A stretch of 64,000 nt of DNA from an uncultured Clostridia bacterium (GTDB lineage: Bacteria; Bacillota; Clostridia; Oscillospirales; Ruminococcaceae), in NCBI GenBank assembly GCA_947589355.1, contig CANPZC010000008.1:1-64000 (forward strand). The letters are read 5' to 3'. Of this stretch, positions 1-7,818 are shown piece by piece; the first letter of the stretch is position 1; each line of letters starts with the position of its first letter. The notes under the pieces are model-generated. The model did no database searches. It saw only the letters and a program-made list of their open reading frames with translations, and was not told the origin of the DNA. Position numbers and translations under genes: made by a program.

Positions 1-195
1 CGGGAGCAGACCTTTTGGTCTGCGTATCGACGAGGACATAAGAGTATAATAAAATCATTTGTGATTTTATTATACCATAAAAGCGAAAGCGTTATGGTAT
101 AATTGTCCGATACGTCGGGAGCAGACCTTTTGGTCTGCGTATCGACGAGGACATAAGAGTATAATAAAATCATTTGTGATTTTATTATATCATAC
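1..195. repeat. Duplicated 74-bp hairpin-rich repeat, period 115 bp
   Basis: Bases 1-74 recur identically at 116-189. Each copy holds two perfect inverted repeats: GCAGACC-tttt-GGTCTGC (6-23 in copy 1) and a 13-bp AT-rich stem at 45-57/62-74. Between the copies is a third hairpin, a 10-bp stem at 71-80/92-101 around a GCGAAAGC core. No gene lies in 1-268. The repeat runs off the left edge of the window, so more copies may lie outside. Function unknown: it could be a structured intergenic repeat family or part of the transcript terminator region of the minus-strand gene ending at 269. Confidence 0.85.
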
Positions 196-268
196 TTTTT
201 TGGAAAATGCAAATATCAAAAAAGCACCGCAAGAGCGATGCTTTTCAATAGCAAACTTTATTGCTGTA

Positions 269-829
269 TTATTCTTTTTTCAGATTCTCTACCCTGTAAA
301 CTATCAGCGGAAGAAGCACCCATTGGAGTGCTATGCCGAAAAGACCCGTTGCAATGCTCGTCCATATAGATGCCACGCGGACACTTTCATTTCCTAAAAG
401 ATATACTGCCGCCAAAATTGCGACCGCGCGGACTGCACGACCTGCTATCTGCGCTATGACGACTTTGCCGAAAGTAGGCAGTTTTGTATTTCTCAGAAGT
501 CCTGCCGCAAGACCATAGCCGCAAAGCTCTATCATCATAAACGGCAGCATTACGATGCCGGGCATACCAGAAAGCGCAAAGCTTGCAAGAGGCCCTAAGA
601 GTCCTGCAATTGCTCCTGCGTAAGGCCCTGCAAGAAGCCCTACAAGAATTATAGGCAGATGCATGGGCAGGAATGCTTCACCAAGCGAAGTGCCGAGCCC
701 CGATGCTGCGCCGAGCAGGTGAAAGACCTGCGGAACTGCCACTGCCCCAACGATCGCTGCAAGTGTTGCAATAGTCTGTACCTTTACCGAAAGGCGAGGT
801 CTTTCAATGGTTTTAATTGCTGTTGACAT
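269..829 (-). CDS. ECF transporter S component (substrate-binding membrane subunit)
   Basis: A 186-aa, almost entirely hydrophobic protein with about five or six membrane segments (roughly residues 20-42, 56-88, 92-112, 122-145 and 158-180). The small-residue-rich stretch PMHLPIILVGLLAGPYAG followed by a glycine/alanine-rich helix is typical of S components of energy-coupling factor vitamin/metabolite importers, which capture a substrate in the membrane and work with a shared ATPase/T module. No such module is in the window, so it would use a housekeeping one. It is last in a minus-strand run, 21 bp after the DUF362 lipoprotein gene. The substrate cannot be read from sequence. Confidence 0.8.
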   Translation of the reverse strand: MSTAIKTIERPRLSVKVQTIATLAAIVGAVAVPQVFHLLGAASGLGTSLGEAFLPMHLPIILVGLLAGPYAGAIAGLLGPLASFALSGMPGIVMLPFMMIELCGYGLAAGLLRNTKLPTFGKVVIAQIAGRAVRAVAILAAVYLLGNESVRVASIWTSIATGLFGIALQWVLLPLIVYRVENLKKE

Positions 830-850
830 AATTATCTCTCCTTTTAATAT

Positions 851-1891
851 TTATTCGTCAATGTTTATCATTTCATAGGTGCGGCTGCCAAGCCCTATCT
901 CTTCGGCGTGCTCAAGCGTATGCAGACCGTTTTGCTGCTGAACACGTCTCTGCAAAGACTCGCTGCCGTCTGCCGCAAAACAAAGGTCTATCGCAGCCTG
1001 GTCTATTGCCACGGGGTCGGTAGATGCAAGTATACCGATATCGTGAATATCAGGCTCGGCAGGGTTGCCGTCGCAGTCGCAGTCAATAGAAATATTGTTG
1101 AGAACGCTGATGTAGATGATCTTATCGCCTTTGTCAAGATAATCCGAAACCGCTTTTCCTGCCTCTGCCATGGATTCGGTGAAAGCAGTCTGGTCGCCGC
1201 CCCAAGGGCTTGTATGGCTCTGACCACCTGTATGTATAAGGCATTTGCCCTCCTGCGAGCCAAGACCGATAGAGATATTCTTTATCGCGCCGCCGAAGCC
1301 TGCCATGGCGTGCCCTTTGAAGTGAGAAAGCACAATGTATGAATCGTAATTTGTAAAATGCGAGCCTACATAGTCGGTTTCAAGGTGACTTCCGCCCTCT
1401 ACTTCAAGCTGGACCGAACCTTCTTCGTCAAGAATATCTACATCTGCAATATCGGTAAAACCGTGGTCTTTAGCGACCTGCTTGTGCATTTCGGTTTCGG
1501 AGCGTGAACCGCCGTATGCGGTGTTACATTCAACAATAGTGCCGTCAACCGACTGAACGAGGTCTTTTATCAGTTCGGGGCGAAGATAGTTAGAAGCAGG
1601 TGGCTCACCGGTAGACAGCTTGACTGCAACTTTACCTGTAGGCTGCCAACCGAGAGCATTATACACTGCCATCATACCGTTTGGCGAAATGTCGGAAGTA
1701 AAGTACACTGTGGAGGAATCGGGTGCTCCCACCACTGCTGACGAAGTTTCCGAATCTTTTGCAGAAGAGCTGTCTGCATAAGGCGAAGATACCACAGGGG
1801 CATCTTTATCTGTAGAGATGTCGGGCGATCCGCAAGATGAAAGCCCTACTGCAAAAACTAAGCTGAGTATGCCTATAGATAATTTTTTCAT
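851..1891 (-). CDS. DUF362-domain lipoprotein
   Basis: A 346-aa protein with a lipoprotein signal (MKKLSIGILSLVFAVGLSSC, lipobox LSSC, lipidation at Cys20), then a Ser/Asp-rich linker to about residue 60 and a DUF362-type domain. Seen in the domain are the stretch SHFKGHAMAGFGGAIKNISI and a later ASTDPVAIDQAAIDL segment, both characteristic of DUF362 proteins. The molecular role of the family is not firmly established; many members sit near Fe-S or redox genes. The ribosome site AGGAGTGG precedes the ATG. It follows the permease gene with a 13-bp gap and so is probably cotranscribed with it. Confidence 0.85.
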   Translation of the reverse strand: MKKLSIGILSLVFAVGLSSCGSPDISTDKDAPVVSSPYADSSSAKDSETSSAVVGAPDSSTVYFTSDISPNGMMAVYNALGWQPTGKVAVKLSTGEPPASNYLRPELIKDLVQSVDGTIVECNTAYGGSRSETEMHKQVAKDHGFTDIADVDILDEEGSVQLEVEGGSHLETDYVGSHFTNYDSYIVLSHFKGHAMAGFGGAIKNISIGLGSQEGKCLIHTGGQSHTSPWGGDQTAFTESMAEAGKAVSDYLDKGDKIIYISVLNNISIDCDCDGNPAEPDIHDIGILASTDPVAIDQAAIDLCFAADGSESLQRRVQQQNGLHTLEHAEEIGLGSRTYEMINIDE

Positions 1892-1904
1892 ACGACCACT
1901 CCTG

Positions 1905-2819
1905 TCATAAAATTAAGTTGATTATAAGCCCTGTTGCGAGAGAAAACACCATTACAAAAGCTATGTAGATGATGAACCGTTTCAGCCCGAGGACAATTTT
2001 CAGTGCGCCGAGGTTTGTGATCTTCGTGGCAGGCCCTGTTATCATAAACGCAGATGCGCTGCCCATGCTCATGCCCATAGCGAGCCACTCGCGTATAAGC
2101 GGTATAGTACCGCCGCCACAGGCATACAGAGGAACGCCTATCGTTGCTGCCATAAGCACGCCGAAGCCCTCGTTTGATTTTCCGAAAAGTTCTGCAAATT
2201 TATCGGCAGGAACATATCTTTGAAACAGTGCGGAAAGCAACACGCCAAGCAAAAACCACAGCCCTGTTGCTTTTATATTTCTGCCGAGATTGAAAAGAAA
2301 ACGAAGAAATAAATTCGGGTGGGTATCGTGGCTTGCTCTCGGTTCAAAGCCGTCAAAATTAAAAAACGGTTTGTCTTTATAGAAGATATGCACCACAATG
2401 CCTGCTATAATTCCGCACAAAGTGCATGAAACAATGCGTATCACAAGCGCGGTAACGCCCAAGGCTGTTGAGTACATAATAAGCTGCGGATTGAGCAGCA
2501 CGCTTGACATCATGAACGCCGCAAGCCAGTCGTGCCGCATACCGTGCTTTGAAAAAGATGCTGCAATCGGTATCGTGCCGTACATACAAAGCGGTGAAGC
2601 AACGCCTAAAATGCTTGCAGGCACAACGCCCCACAGTCCCCACTTTTTATCTCTGATACGGTCAAAGGCATTATGAATGCTGTCCTTTGCGAACACAGAC
2701 ACCAGCGAGCCTATCACCATGCCGAGCGCCCAGTAGCCTGCTATCTGACGCAGCTGCACCGTGAAATAGTACCAAACATAGACAAATTCTCGGTGAAGCA
2801 CCTCATAAATTTCACTCAT
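1905..2819 (-). CDS. Permease of the ArsP/UPF0718 (DUF318) family
   Basis: A 304-aa membrane protein with about eight hydrophobic segments. Two signature loops of the family are visible: ASPLCMYGTIPIA in the N-terminal half and PLYACGGGTIPLI in the C-terminal half, each with a Cys near a Gly-rich turn. Known relatives include ArsP, which exports trivalent organoarsenicals, but most members are uncharacterised. Context (ferredoxin, flavodoxin and a TetR regulator just upstream) fits a stress- or metalloid-related efflux role, which is inference only. It has its own promoter at 2854-2882. Confidence 0.8.
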   Translation of the reverse strand: MSEIYEVLHREFVYVWYYFTVQLRQIAGYWALGMVIGSLVSVFAKDSIHNAFDRIRDKKWGLWGVVPASILGVASPLCMYGTIPIAASFSKHGMRHDWLAAFMMSSVLLNPQLIMYSTALGVTALVIRIVSCTLCGIIAGIVVHIFYKDKPFFNFDGFEPRASHDTHPNLFLRFLFNLGRNIKATGLWFLLGVLLSALFQRYVPADKFAELFGKSNEGFGVLMAATIGVPLYACGGGTIPLIREWLAMGMSMGSASAFMITGPATKITNLGALKIVLGLKRFIIYIAFVMVFSLATGLIINLIL

Positions 2820-2853
2820 AGTTTTCTCCGAAAAAAGTGTTTTATTTAGCTTT

Positions 2854-2882
2854 ATTATATTGCAAAACTTGCTTTTTGTGAA
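2854..2882 (-). promoter_or_regulatory. Sigma-A type promoter for permease-DUF362-ECF genes
   Basis: On the minus strand: -35 TTCACA (2877-2882), 17-bp spacer, -10 TATAAT (2854-2859), about 35 bp before the permease start. It suggests the three distal genes can be transcribed apart from the redox genes upstream. Confidence 0.6.
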
Positions 2883-2897
2883 GTCTCTTTTAGTTCA

Positions 2898-3167
2898 TCA
2901 GTTGTAACCAAAAGTTATAACTGTGTGTTCACACTGCATCATAGCTATCTTACGAATAATATCTTTGACCGGCAGACCTTTCTCACAATGCGCTGTGCAG
3001 GCTCCGCACTCGATACAATCTTCAGCGGCAAGCAGTTTTGCACTGTAATCTTTTTTTGTTCTGTATAAACTAAGCATTTTGGGTATGTCAATCCCTGCCG
3101 GGCAGACTTCTTTGCACCTGCCGCAACCGAAGCAGGCTTTCAGATCAAATTCTATTTGGCTGTCCAT
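2898..3167 (-). CDS. Small 2x[4Fe-4S] ferredoxin-type protein
   Basis: An 89-aa protein with two cluster-binding motifs: Cys12-x2-Cys15-x2-Cys18-x3-Cys22-Pro, and Cys51-x2-Cys54-x2-Cys57-x3-Cys61. The spacing between the motifs (about 30 residues) resembles the ferredoxin modules of heterodisulfide reductase/succinate dehydrogenase type subunits more than a compact clostridial ferredoxin. It would carry electrons in the cytoplasm, probably with the flavodoxin encoded 9 bp upstream. The second motif ends in Glu-Lys-Gly rather than Pro, a mild departure. Confidence 0.85.
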   Translation of the reverse strand: MDSQIEFDLKACFGCGRCKEVCPAGIDIPKMLSLYRTKKDYSAKLLAAEDCIECGACTAHCEKGLPVKDIIRKIAMMQCEHTVITFGYN

Positions 3168-3176
3168 TCTTTCACC

Positions 3177-3698
3177 CTATTTAAGTCCGATCTTCTTTAC
3201 CCATTTTTCAAGGTCTTTATCGCAGTTCGCGGCGTTATCTCCGTTGATCGCAAGACCCTCGGTAATTTTTGCATCAGGACAGAGCCGTGCGATATCTCTC
3301 AGCGAATTTGAAAAACAGCTGCCGCCGTGAGTGATCAGCGGACAGATAGTTTTACCAGAAAAATCGTAACTTTCAAGAAAAGTAAACAACGCCATCGGCA
3401 TAGTTGTCCACCAGTTAGGAAAAGCAAGAATTATTGTGTCATAATCGCCCATGTTCTCTACTTTCGCCGTAAGCTCAGGACGTGCGTTCTGCTGAAATTC
3501 GCGTTTGGCGATCTCTATCTTCTTCATATGGTCATCGGGGTATTTCTGCACTGTATCTATATAGAACAAGTCGCTTTCCAGCATTGTATGAAGTTTATTT
3601 GCGACAACTTCGGTGTTGCCTACTTTCAGATCTTTTATCCCACCGTGGGAGTAATTCTGTCCTGCGTGAGAAAAGTATGCTATCAAAATTTTAGCCAT
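3177..3698 (-). CDS. Flavodoxin-like protein
   Basis: A 173-aa flavodoxin fold protein. The N terminus MAKILIAYFSHAGQN gives the first beta strand and the FMN phosphate loop; FPNWWTTMP and LITHGGSCFSNS match the two later FMN-binding loops of flavodoxin_4 type proteins. It probably carries electrons or reduces quinone-like substrates in the cytoplasm. It lies between the SDR and the ferredoxin genes with gaps of 12 and 9 bp, so the three are very probably one operon. The physiological partner is unknown. Confidence 0.85.
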   Translation of the reverse strand: MAKILIAYFSHAGQNYSHGGIKDLKVGNTEVVANKLHTMLESDLFYIDTVQKYPDDHMKKIEIAKREFQQNARPELTAKVENMGDYDTIILAFPNWWTTMPMALFTFLESYDFSGKTICPLITHGGSCFSNSLRDIARLCPDAKITEGLAINGDNAANCDKDLEKWVKKIGLK

Positions 3699-3710
3699 TT
3701 CCCTCTCCTC

Positions 3711-4565
3711 CTATCTTATATGAAGATCAAATCTGCCGCTTTTCAAAGCCGCTATCACGCCGCCGTCGATAAGCAGATCGGTACCAGTAATAAATCCTGC
3801 ATCAGCAGAAAGCAAAAACGCACCTGCCGCTGCTATCTCGTCAGAAGTTCCTGCGCGGCGCACGGCTGAGCAGTCTATCATATTCTGATAGGTATTTCCC
3901 GGGGAGTTAAATTCATCATACGCCAGCGGAGTTACTATAATGCCGGGGCTGATAGAGTTTATCCTTGCGCCTCTGTCCGCCCAGGTGGTTGCCGCAGCTG
4001 TACGCACGCGGAGTTGATTTGCCCTTTTTGAAACGATGTATGCCGCTCCCGGATTTGGTGTTTTTGAGCCGTCAAGGCAAGGCAGCGAGGCAAGCTGTGA
4101 AGTCGGAGTCATGGCAAGGGCATCTTCATCTTCTGCGGTGAGCGCGTGGGGCATATAACCCGTCTGGCTTGAAACTATAAGCCCTGCGCCGCCGCGTGCC
4201 ATAACTTCGCCGAATGCATCTATGGCGTAAGAAGTGCCGATGAGGTCAAGCTTGATGATATTTTCGGGCGTTGCCTGACTTGGCGATGCGCCTGCCGTAT
4301 GGATATAGTATTTTACCGCACCGAGCGAGGCAGCCTTTTGCGCAAACGCCCGTATAGACTGCTCGTCGCAGGCATCTACTATCTGAGTTTCAACGTCATA
4401 GCCGCTGTAGGTAAACTCGTGCGAAACGCGCTGAAGAGCATTTTCGCTGATGTCGCCCAGCAAGATCTTCTTTCCTGCGGCAATACGGCGGACGATAGCC
4501 GTACCCATGCTGCCTGCCCCCAAAAGCACAACAACTTCTTTGTTTTCATTTCTGTCTAAGATCAT
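3711..4565 (-). CDS. Short-chain dehydrogenase/reductase (SDR)
   Basis: A 284-aa NAD(P)-dependent oxidoreductase. VVLLGAGSMGTAIVRRIA gives the Rossmann glycine motif, VSSQTGY the serine strand, YIVSKRANQL the catalytic Tyr-x3-Lys and ISPGIIVTPL the usual strand after it; the C terminus TGTDLLIDGG is typical of classical SDRs. An upstream in-frame ATG at 4598 exists, but the residues between them (KEGG) are encoded by the ribosome site AAGGAGG itself, so the ATG at 4565 is the start. First gene of the minus-strand redox operon and divergent from the TetR gene, which probably controls it. Substrate unknown. Confidence 0.85.
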   Translation of the reverse strand: MILDRNENKEVVVLLGAGSMGTAIVRRIAAGKKILLGDISENALQRVSHEFTYSGYDVETQIVDACDEQSIRAFAQKAASLGAVKYYIHTAGASPSQATPENIIKLDLIGTSYAIDAFGEVMARGGAGLIVSSQTGYMPHALTAEDEDALAMTPTSQLASLPCLDGSKTPNPGAAYIVSKRANQLRVRTAAATTWADRGARINSISPGIIVTPLAYDEFNSPGNTYQNMIDCSAVRRAGTSDEIAAAGAFLLSADAGFITGTDLLIDGGVIAALKSGRFDLHIR

Positions 4566-4682
4566 GATAATTCCTCCTTCTTTTAATGTATTATACATCT
4601 TTAAAAATAAAAATCCACATCATTTTTTGAACAATAGAGGTTTACGCCACACTTTATAAAAATGAGTAAAAATACACAGGTG

Positions 4683-4711
4683 TTGACTTTCGTACAAAAG
4701 TGAAGTATAAT
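4683..4711 (+). promoter_or_regulatory. TetR gene promoter with candidate palindromic operator
   Basis: -35 TTGACT (4683-4688), 17-bp spacer, -10 TATAAT (4706-4711), ribosome site AGGAGG at 4719-4724. A 16-bp near-perfect palindrome ACTTTCGTACAAAAGT (4686-4701, one mismatch, centred on GTAC) overlaps the -35 and fills most of the spacer, an ideal place for autorepression by the adjacent TetR protein. Confidence 0.75.
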
Positions 4712-4731
4712 AAATTTTAGGAGGTATCGTT

Positions 4732-5316
4732 ATGGATAATGCTAGTAAAGAAGATCTGCGAGTGATACGCACAAAAGAGGCTATCCGCAATACTTTTGAA
4801 GAAATGATATGCGAGATGGACTACGAAAAGATCACAATAAAAGAGCTGACAGAGCGTGCGAGGATAAACCGCAAAACGTTCTATCTGCACTATAATTCGC
4901 TTGACGACCTGCTGCTTGAAATGCAGAATGAAATGGCGAAAAATTTCATAGCGCGCACGAAAGATCTGGAGCGACCGCGTGATATGGACAAGATAACGCG
5001 CGAGTTCTTTCTGGTGAGCGAGGGCGCCGGGCGGCTTCATGAAAAGCTGTTGTGCAGCGGAAGTTACCACTACATCAGCCGCCGTATCACAAGCGAGATC
5101 ATGTCGGAAACGTGGGGGTCGGACGGTCAGCGGAAGAACGTTGACCCATATGTGCAGAACATAATCATGACGTTTGTTTCGCAGGCGACTATAGAGATAT
5201 ACAAGCAATGGGCGGCGGACAAAAAGAAGATACCGCTTGACGAGATCATCAAGCTGACGACCACGCTTATTTGCAGCGGCATCAACGGGCTGGAAAAGAG
5301 CAATAAAACAAAGTAG
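4732..5316 (+). CDS. TetR/AcrR family transcriptional regulator
   Basis: A 194-aa regulator. Residues about 10-57 form the TetR DNA-binding domain (AIRNTFEEMICEMDYEKITI then ELTERARINRKTFYLHY), with the conserved helix-turn-helix ending FYLHYNSLDDLL. The C-terminal ligand-binding half is divergent, as is normal, so the inducer cannot be named. It is transcribed away from the SDR-flavodoxin-ferredoxin operon, the arrangement expected for a local repressor, and its promoter carries a palindromic candidate operator. Confidence 0.9.
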   Translation: MDNASKEDLRVIRTKEAIRNTFEEMICEMDYEKITIKELTERARINRKTFYLHYNSLDDLLLEMQNEMAKNFIARTKDLERPRDMDKITREFFLVSEGAGRLHEKLLCSGSYHYISRRITSEIMSETWGSDGQRKNVDPYVQNIIMTFVSQATIEIYKQWAADKKKIPLDEIIKLTTTLICSGINGLEKSNKTK

Positions 5317-5338
5317 GACAGCTACCTGCTGACAAAGG

Positions 5339-5384
5339 AATATCCCACCGGGGTTTGGATTTCGGTGGGATATTGATATTTTCA
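5339..5384 (+). terminator. Possible terminator after the TetR gene
   Basis: A 12-bp perfect inverted repeat AATATCCCACCG / CGGTGGGATATT (5339-5350 and 5363-5374) 22 bp after the stop codon. The T-run behind it is short and interrupted, so termination may be weak. Confidence 0.5.
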
Positions 5385-5516
5385 GCGGCAGATGCGATAA
5401 AACACGCCGCAAGCTAAATGCCTGCGGCAAGATATATTTCAATGCTAATGTCTGCGATCAGCGCGTTTGTAAGCACTCTTAAAAAGCAAAGAAAACAAAT
5501 TATATTTTATGTGCTA

Positions 5517-6944
5517 TTAAATATCCAGCCCATACGATCTGAGGATACCGATATTTTTTTCTTTTCTTTTATTTATTTCCGAGACCGTTTCATCATACAG
5601 CTGTTTATTATTGAGAATATTACCTATATATTCTCTTCTCTCTTTGTTGCTTTGCTTAATTTCTTCACATGATCTTACATAGTCGGCTTCTGTAAAACCG
5701 TCTATATTATGTTCCAATTTATATAATGCACGTTTAAGTGCAATTTCCTCTCTTCTGTCGACAATTTCATAAGGGTCGTCAAGCTCAAAGCAAAATAGCC
5801 CGTCACGATCATTGATATGCCTGCAAAACTGTACATCAGGGCCATCAAAATCGAGTCCCATAAAATAAATTGTATAAAGATAATCTATCACATCACGCAA
5901 TGTTTGTACTTTTTCAAATTCCGGCAAGACCCACTTTTTAACTGCGTTCAGCGCTCTTTCAAATTCTTTTATAACTCTGTCGTTTTCAATTTTCGGAAAT
6001 CCAAAATACATTATGCTGCGTTTGTATTCTCTGTCATGATCAAATAAGTGACTGCGTTTGTAGAACTCCGAAATTCCGATCAACCAATTGCAATTCATTC
6101 TCGGGCTGCAGTTCAGATCAATTTCCGATCTGTATATAGTAGCGATCCCGGCTGTTATATTAAAATTATATTCGCTTTCTTTCTTCAAACCGATGATCTG
6201 AATAAAGCTGTTATCAACAAAGCGTATGTAATGCGGATATTTGGTTTTTGCCTTAACAAATCCAAGCGGCTCAAGAGCCTCGCCAAACACTTTTTTGAAA
6301 GCCGCATTCATAGTAAGTTTTTTCGCTCCGCCTTCGGAAACAGTAATTTTATTTTTGAAAAACAACGAAACAACATTCACATCTTTGTCCGCCATGCCGA
6401 TAAGATTCTCATGATCAGAGGCCATATATTTTTGCTCTATCCCCAGCACGGAAGCCGCTTCATACAAAGTGTCCTCAACAAAAACCTCGTCCTTGTTCCA
6501 TATTTCAGAGAGCTGTTCCCACGTTTTCCCCGACGCTAAAAGTTCTTCCCAGCATTCTTGTTTTCCCTTTTTGGAATTATTCCCGTCAAATCCGTAGCCC
6601 GAACCGTCACCGACGATAACCGTATCCGCAGCGGATCGATCTTTATACAATTCCAGCAGAGCAAAGTCGCTGTCAACGACCTCCATACCGAAACTGCTTG
6701 TTTTCATCTCCGCCGCTGTCTGCTGCGCATCGTTCCTGACCTGTTTGGGATCGTCCCTATATTTATCAGAAGCAAGTGTTACCCATTTTCCGCTTTGGGA
6801 AAAAGCAAGAATATAACTTACACTTGATTCTTCCTCAGAGCATGGCACAAGGTCGCGTTTTTTCATTGCATCGCAGAATGATCTTACAAATTGCTCCCTG
6901 CCGCAGTTGTTCTTAATTTGTACCAACGAAAAAAATCTACCCAT
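5517..6944 (-). CDS. Hypothetical protein, 475 aa
   Basis: I do not recognise this protein with confidence. It is soluble, with no signal peptide or membrane segment. The N-terminal third (to about residue 190) is mixed alpha/beta. The middle (about 205-320) contains LTMNAAFKKVFGEALEPLGF and a following beta-rich stretch that loosely resembles DUF4304-type domains, some of which act as immunity proteins; this is weak. The C terminus is charged and helical. The start follows a strong AAGGAGG site. It stands alone on the minus strand with no clear operon partner. Confidence 0.6.
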   Translation of the reverse strand: MGRFFSLVQIKNNCGREQFVRSFCDAMKKRDLVPCSEEESSVSYILAFSQSGKWVTLASDKYRDDPKQVRNDAQQTAAEMKTSSFGMEVVDSDFALLELYKDRSAADTVIVGDGSGYGFDGNNSKKGKQECWEELLASGKTWEQLSEIWNKDEVFVEDTLYEAASVLGIEQKYMASDHENLIGMADKDVNVVSLFFKNKITVSEGGAKKLTMNAAFKKVFGEALEPLGFVKAKTKYPHYIRFVDNSFIQIIGLKKESEYNFNITAGIATIYRSEIDLNCSPRMNCNWLIGISEFYKRSHLFDHDREYKRSIMYFGFPKIENDRVIKEFERALNAVKKWVLPEFEKVQTLRDVIDYLYTIYFMGLDFDGPDVQFCRHINDRDGLFCFELDDPYEIVDRREEIALKRALYKLEHNIDGFTEADYVRSCEEIKQSNKERREYIGNILNNKQLYDETVSEINKRKEKNIGILRSYGLDI

Positions 6945-7027
6945 AAGTTCCTCCTTGAATCATCGAATATATTTATTAAATTTTGTTAATCAAATTCCGC
7001 TTAAAAATACCATAAACAACGTTATTT

Positions 7028-7734
7028 GTCTATGGATATCTGAAATACGGTCATATATACGGCGTAAGCGGTCATATTGACTCAGAATTTGTCGTAAAAA
7101 AGGAAACAGCGGACAAAATCTGCCCGCCTAATTTCAAACAATATTACCGTTGATACCAACAAAAATATCCACTATATTTCCGTCATTAATGTAATAGTAA
7201 AAATCTGTTATCGGCTGATAACACATTCGTGATAAATATTTTTGCATTTTCTTTCGTGAATTTATTAACGTATCATAAGTTCCGGAGTGTCTTACTCTAA
7301 CTGCATTACATAGCTTAAGTTTTGGCTTATAGACATAAAACTCGTTGCTTTTAAACTCCTTGCTGACAGGAACAAAGAACTCAAGATCTAATATTACTTC
7401 GTCTGTTCCGTAAGTATTTTCTTTCAGAGAAAAAATAATATTTCCTGTCTGCTCCTTTTCAAGAAATTTCAGACTTTCTGATATATGCTCGATTAACTTA
7501 TCAAGTTTACTGTATGTTGATCTTGTTCTATATGACAGCAACGATTCAACAGATAAATATTGCTTTTCAATTATTTCCATAAATATTCCATCCTATTACT
7601 TAAAAATGATCTGCCAGATGTATCTCCACATTTAATATCCCTCCCCGTTTTTTCATTTCGTGGGTCGTATAAATCTTTTTATTAAATTCGTCTACAGATA
7701 TCTGAAATACGGTCATAAATATGGTGCGAGCGGT
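7028..7734. repeat. 45-bp imperfect direct repeat flanking the 148-aa gene
   Basis: Bases 7028-7072 and 7690-7734 match at 38 of 45 positions, with a shared core GATATCTGAAATACGGTCAT. They lie on either side of the gene at 7134-7580, and the right copy is about 30 bp upstream of the LytTR regulator promoter. They may be duplicated regulatory DNA or scars of an insertion; the sequence does not decide. Confidence 0.7.
7134..7580 (-). CDS. Hypothetical protein, possible GyrI/effector-binding-like fold
   Basis: A 148-aa soluble protein. The alternation of strands around DEVILDLEFFVPVSKEF and LCNAVRVRHSGTYDTLINS resembles GyrI-like/AraC effector-binding or DUF5085-type small domains, without a DNA-binding region attached. 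That assignment is tentative. It is on the minus strand, AT-rich, and bounded by copies of a 45-bp direct repeat. A weak AGGATGG site lies before the ATG. Confidence 0.55.
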   Translation of the reverse strand: MEIIEKQYLSVESLLSYRTRSTYSKLDKLIEHISESLKFLEKEQTGNIIFSLKENTYGTDEVILDLEFFVPVSKEFKSNEFYVYKPKLKLCNAVRVRHSGTYDTLINSRKKMQKYLSRMCYQPITDFYYYINDGNIVDIFVGINGNIV

Positions 7735-7766
7735 AGTTTAAAAGTGATTTTATTGTTAAATTTTAC

Positions 7767-7795
7767 TTGATATTTAAATAGTTCTATGTTATAAT
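7767..7795 (+). promoter_or_regulatory. Promoter of the LytTR/GHKL two-component operon
   Basis: -35 TTGATA (7767-7772), 17-bp spacer, -10 TATAAT (7790-7795), followed by GGGAGG ahead of the ATG at 7819. Confidence 0.65.
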
Positions 7796-7818
7796 TAAAG
7801 GCAAAGGGAGGCGAAATA

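Noticed and set aside
1-195. CRISPR array
   Set aside because: Only two visible repeats, 74 bp each and strongly palindromic, with a 41-bp interval that is itself a hairpin. No cas genes.
908-1342. 144-aa ORF antisense to the DUF362 gene
   Set aside because: Shadow of the coding strand; no ribosome site and no family likeness.
4717-5442. 241-aa ORF antisense to the TetR gene
   Set aside because: Long but opposite to a clear TetR gene with promoter and ribosome site.
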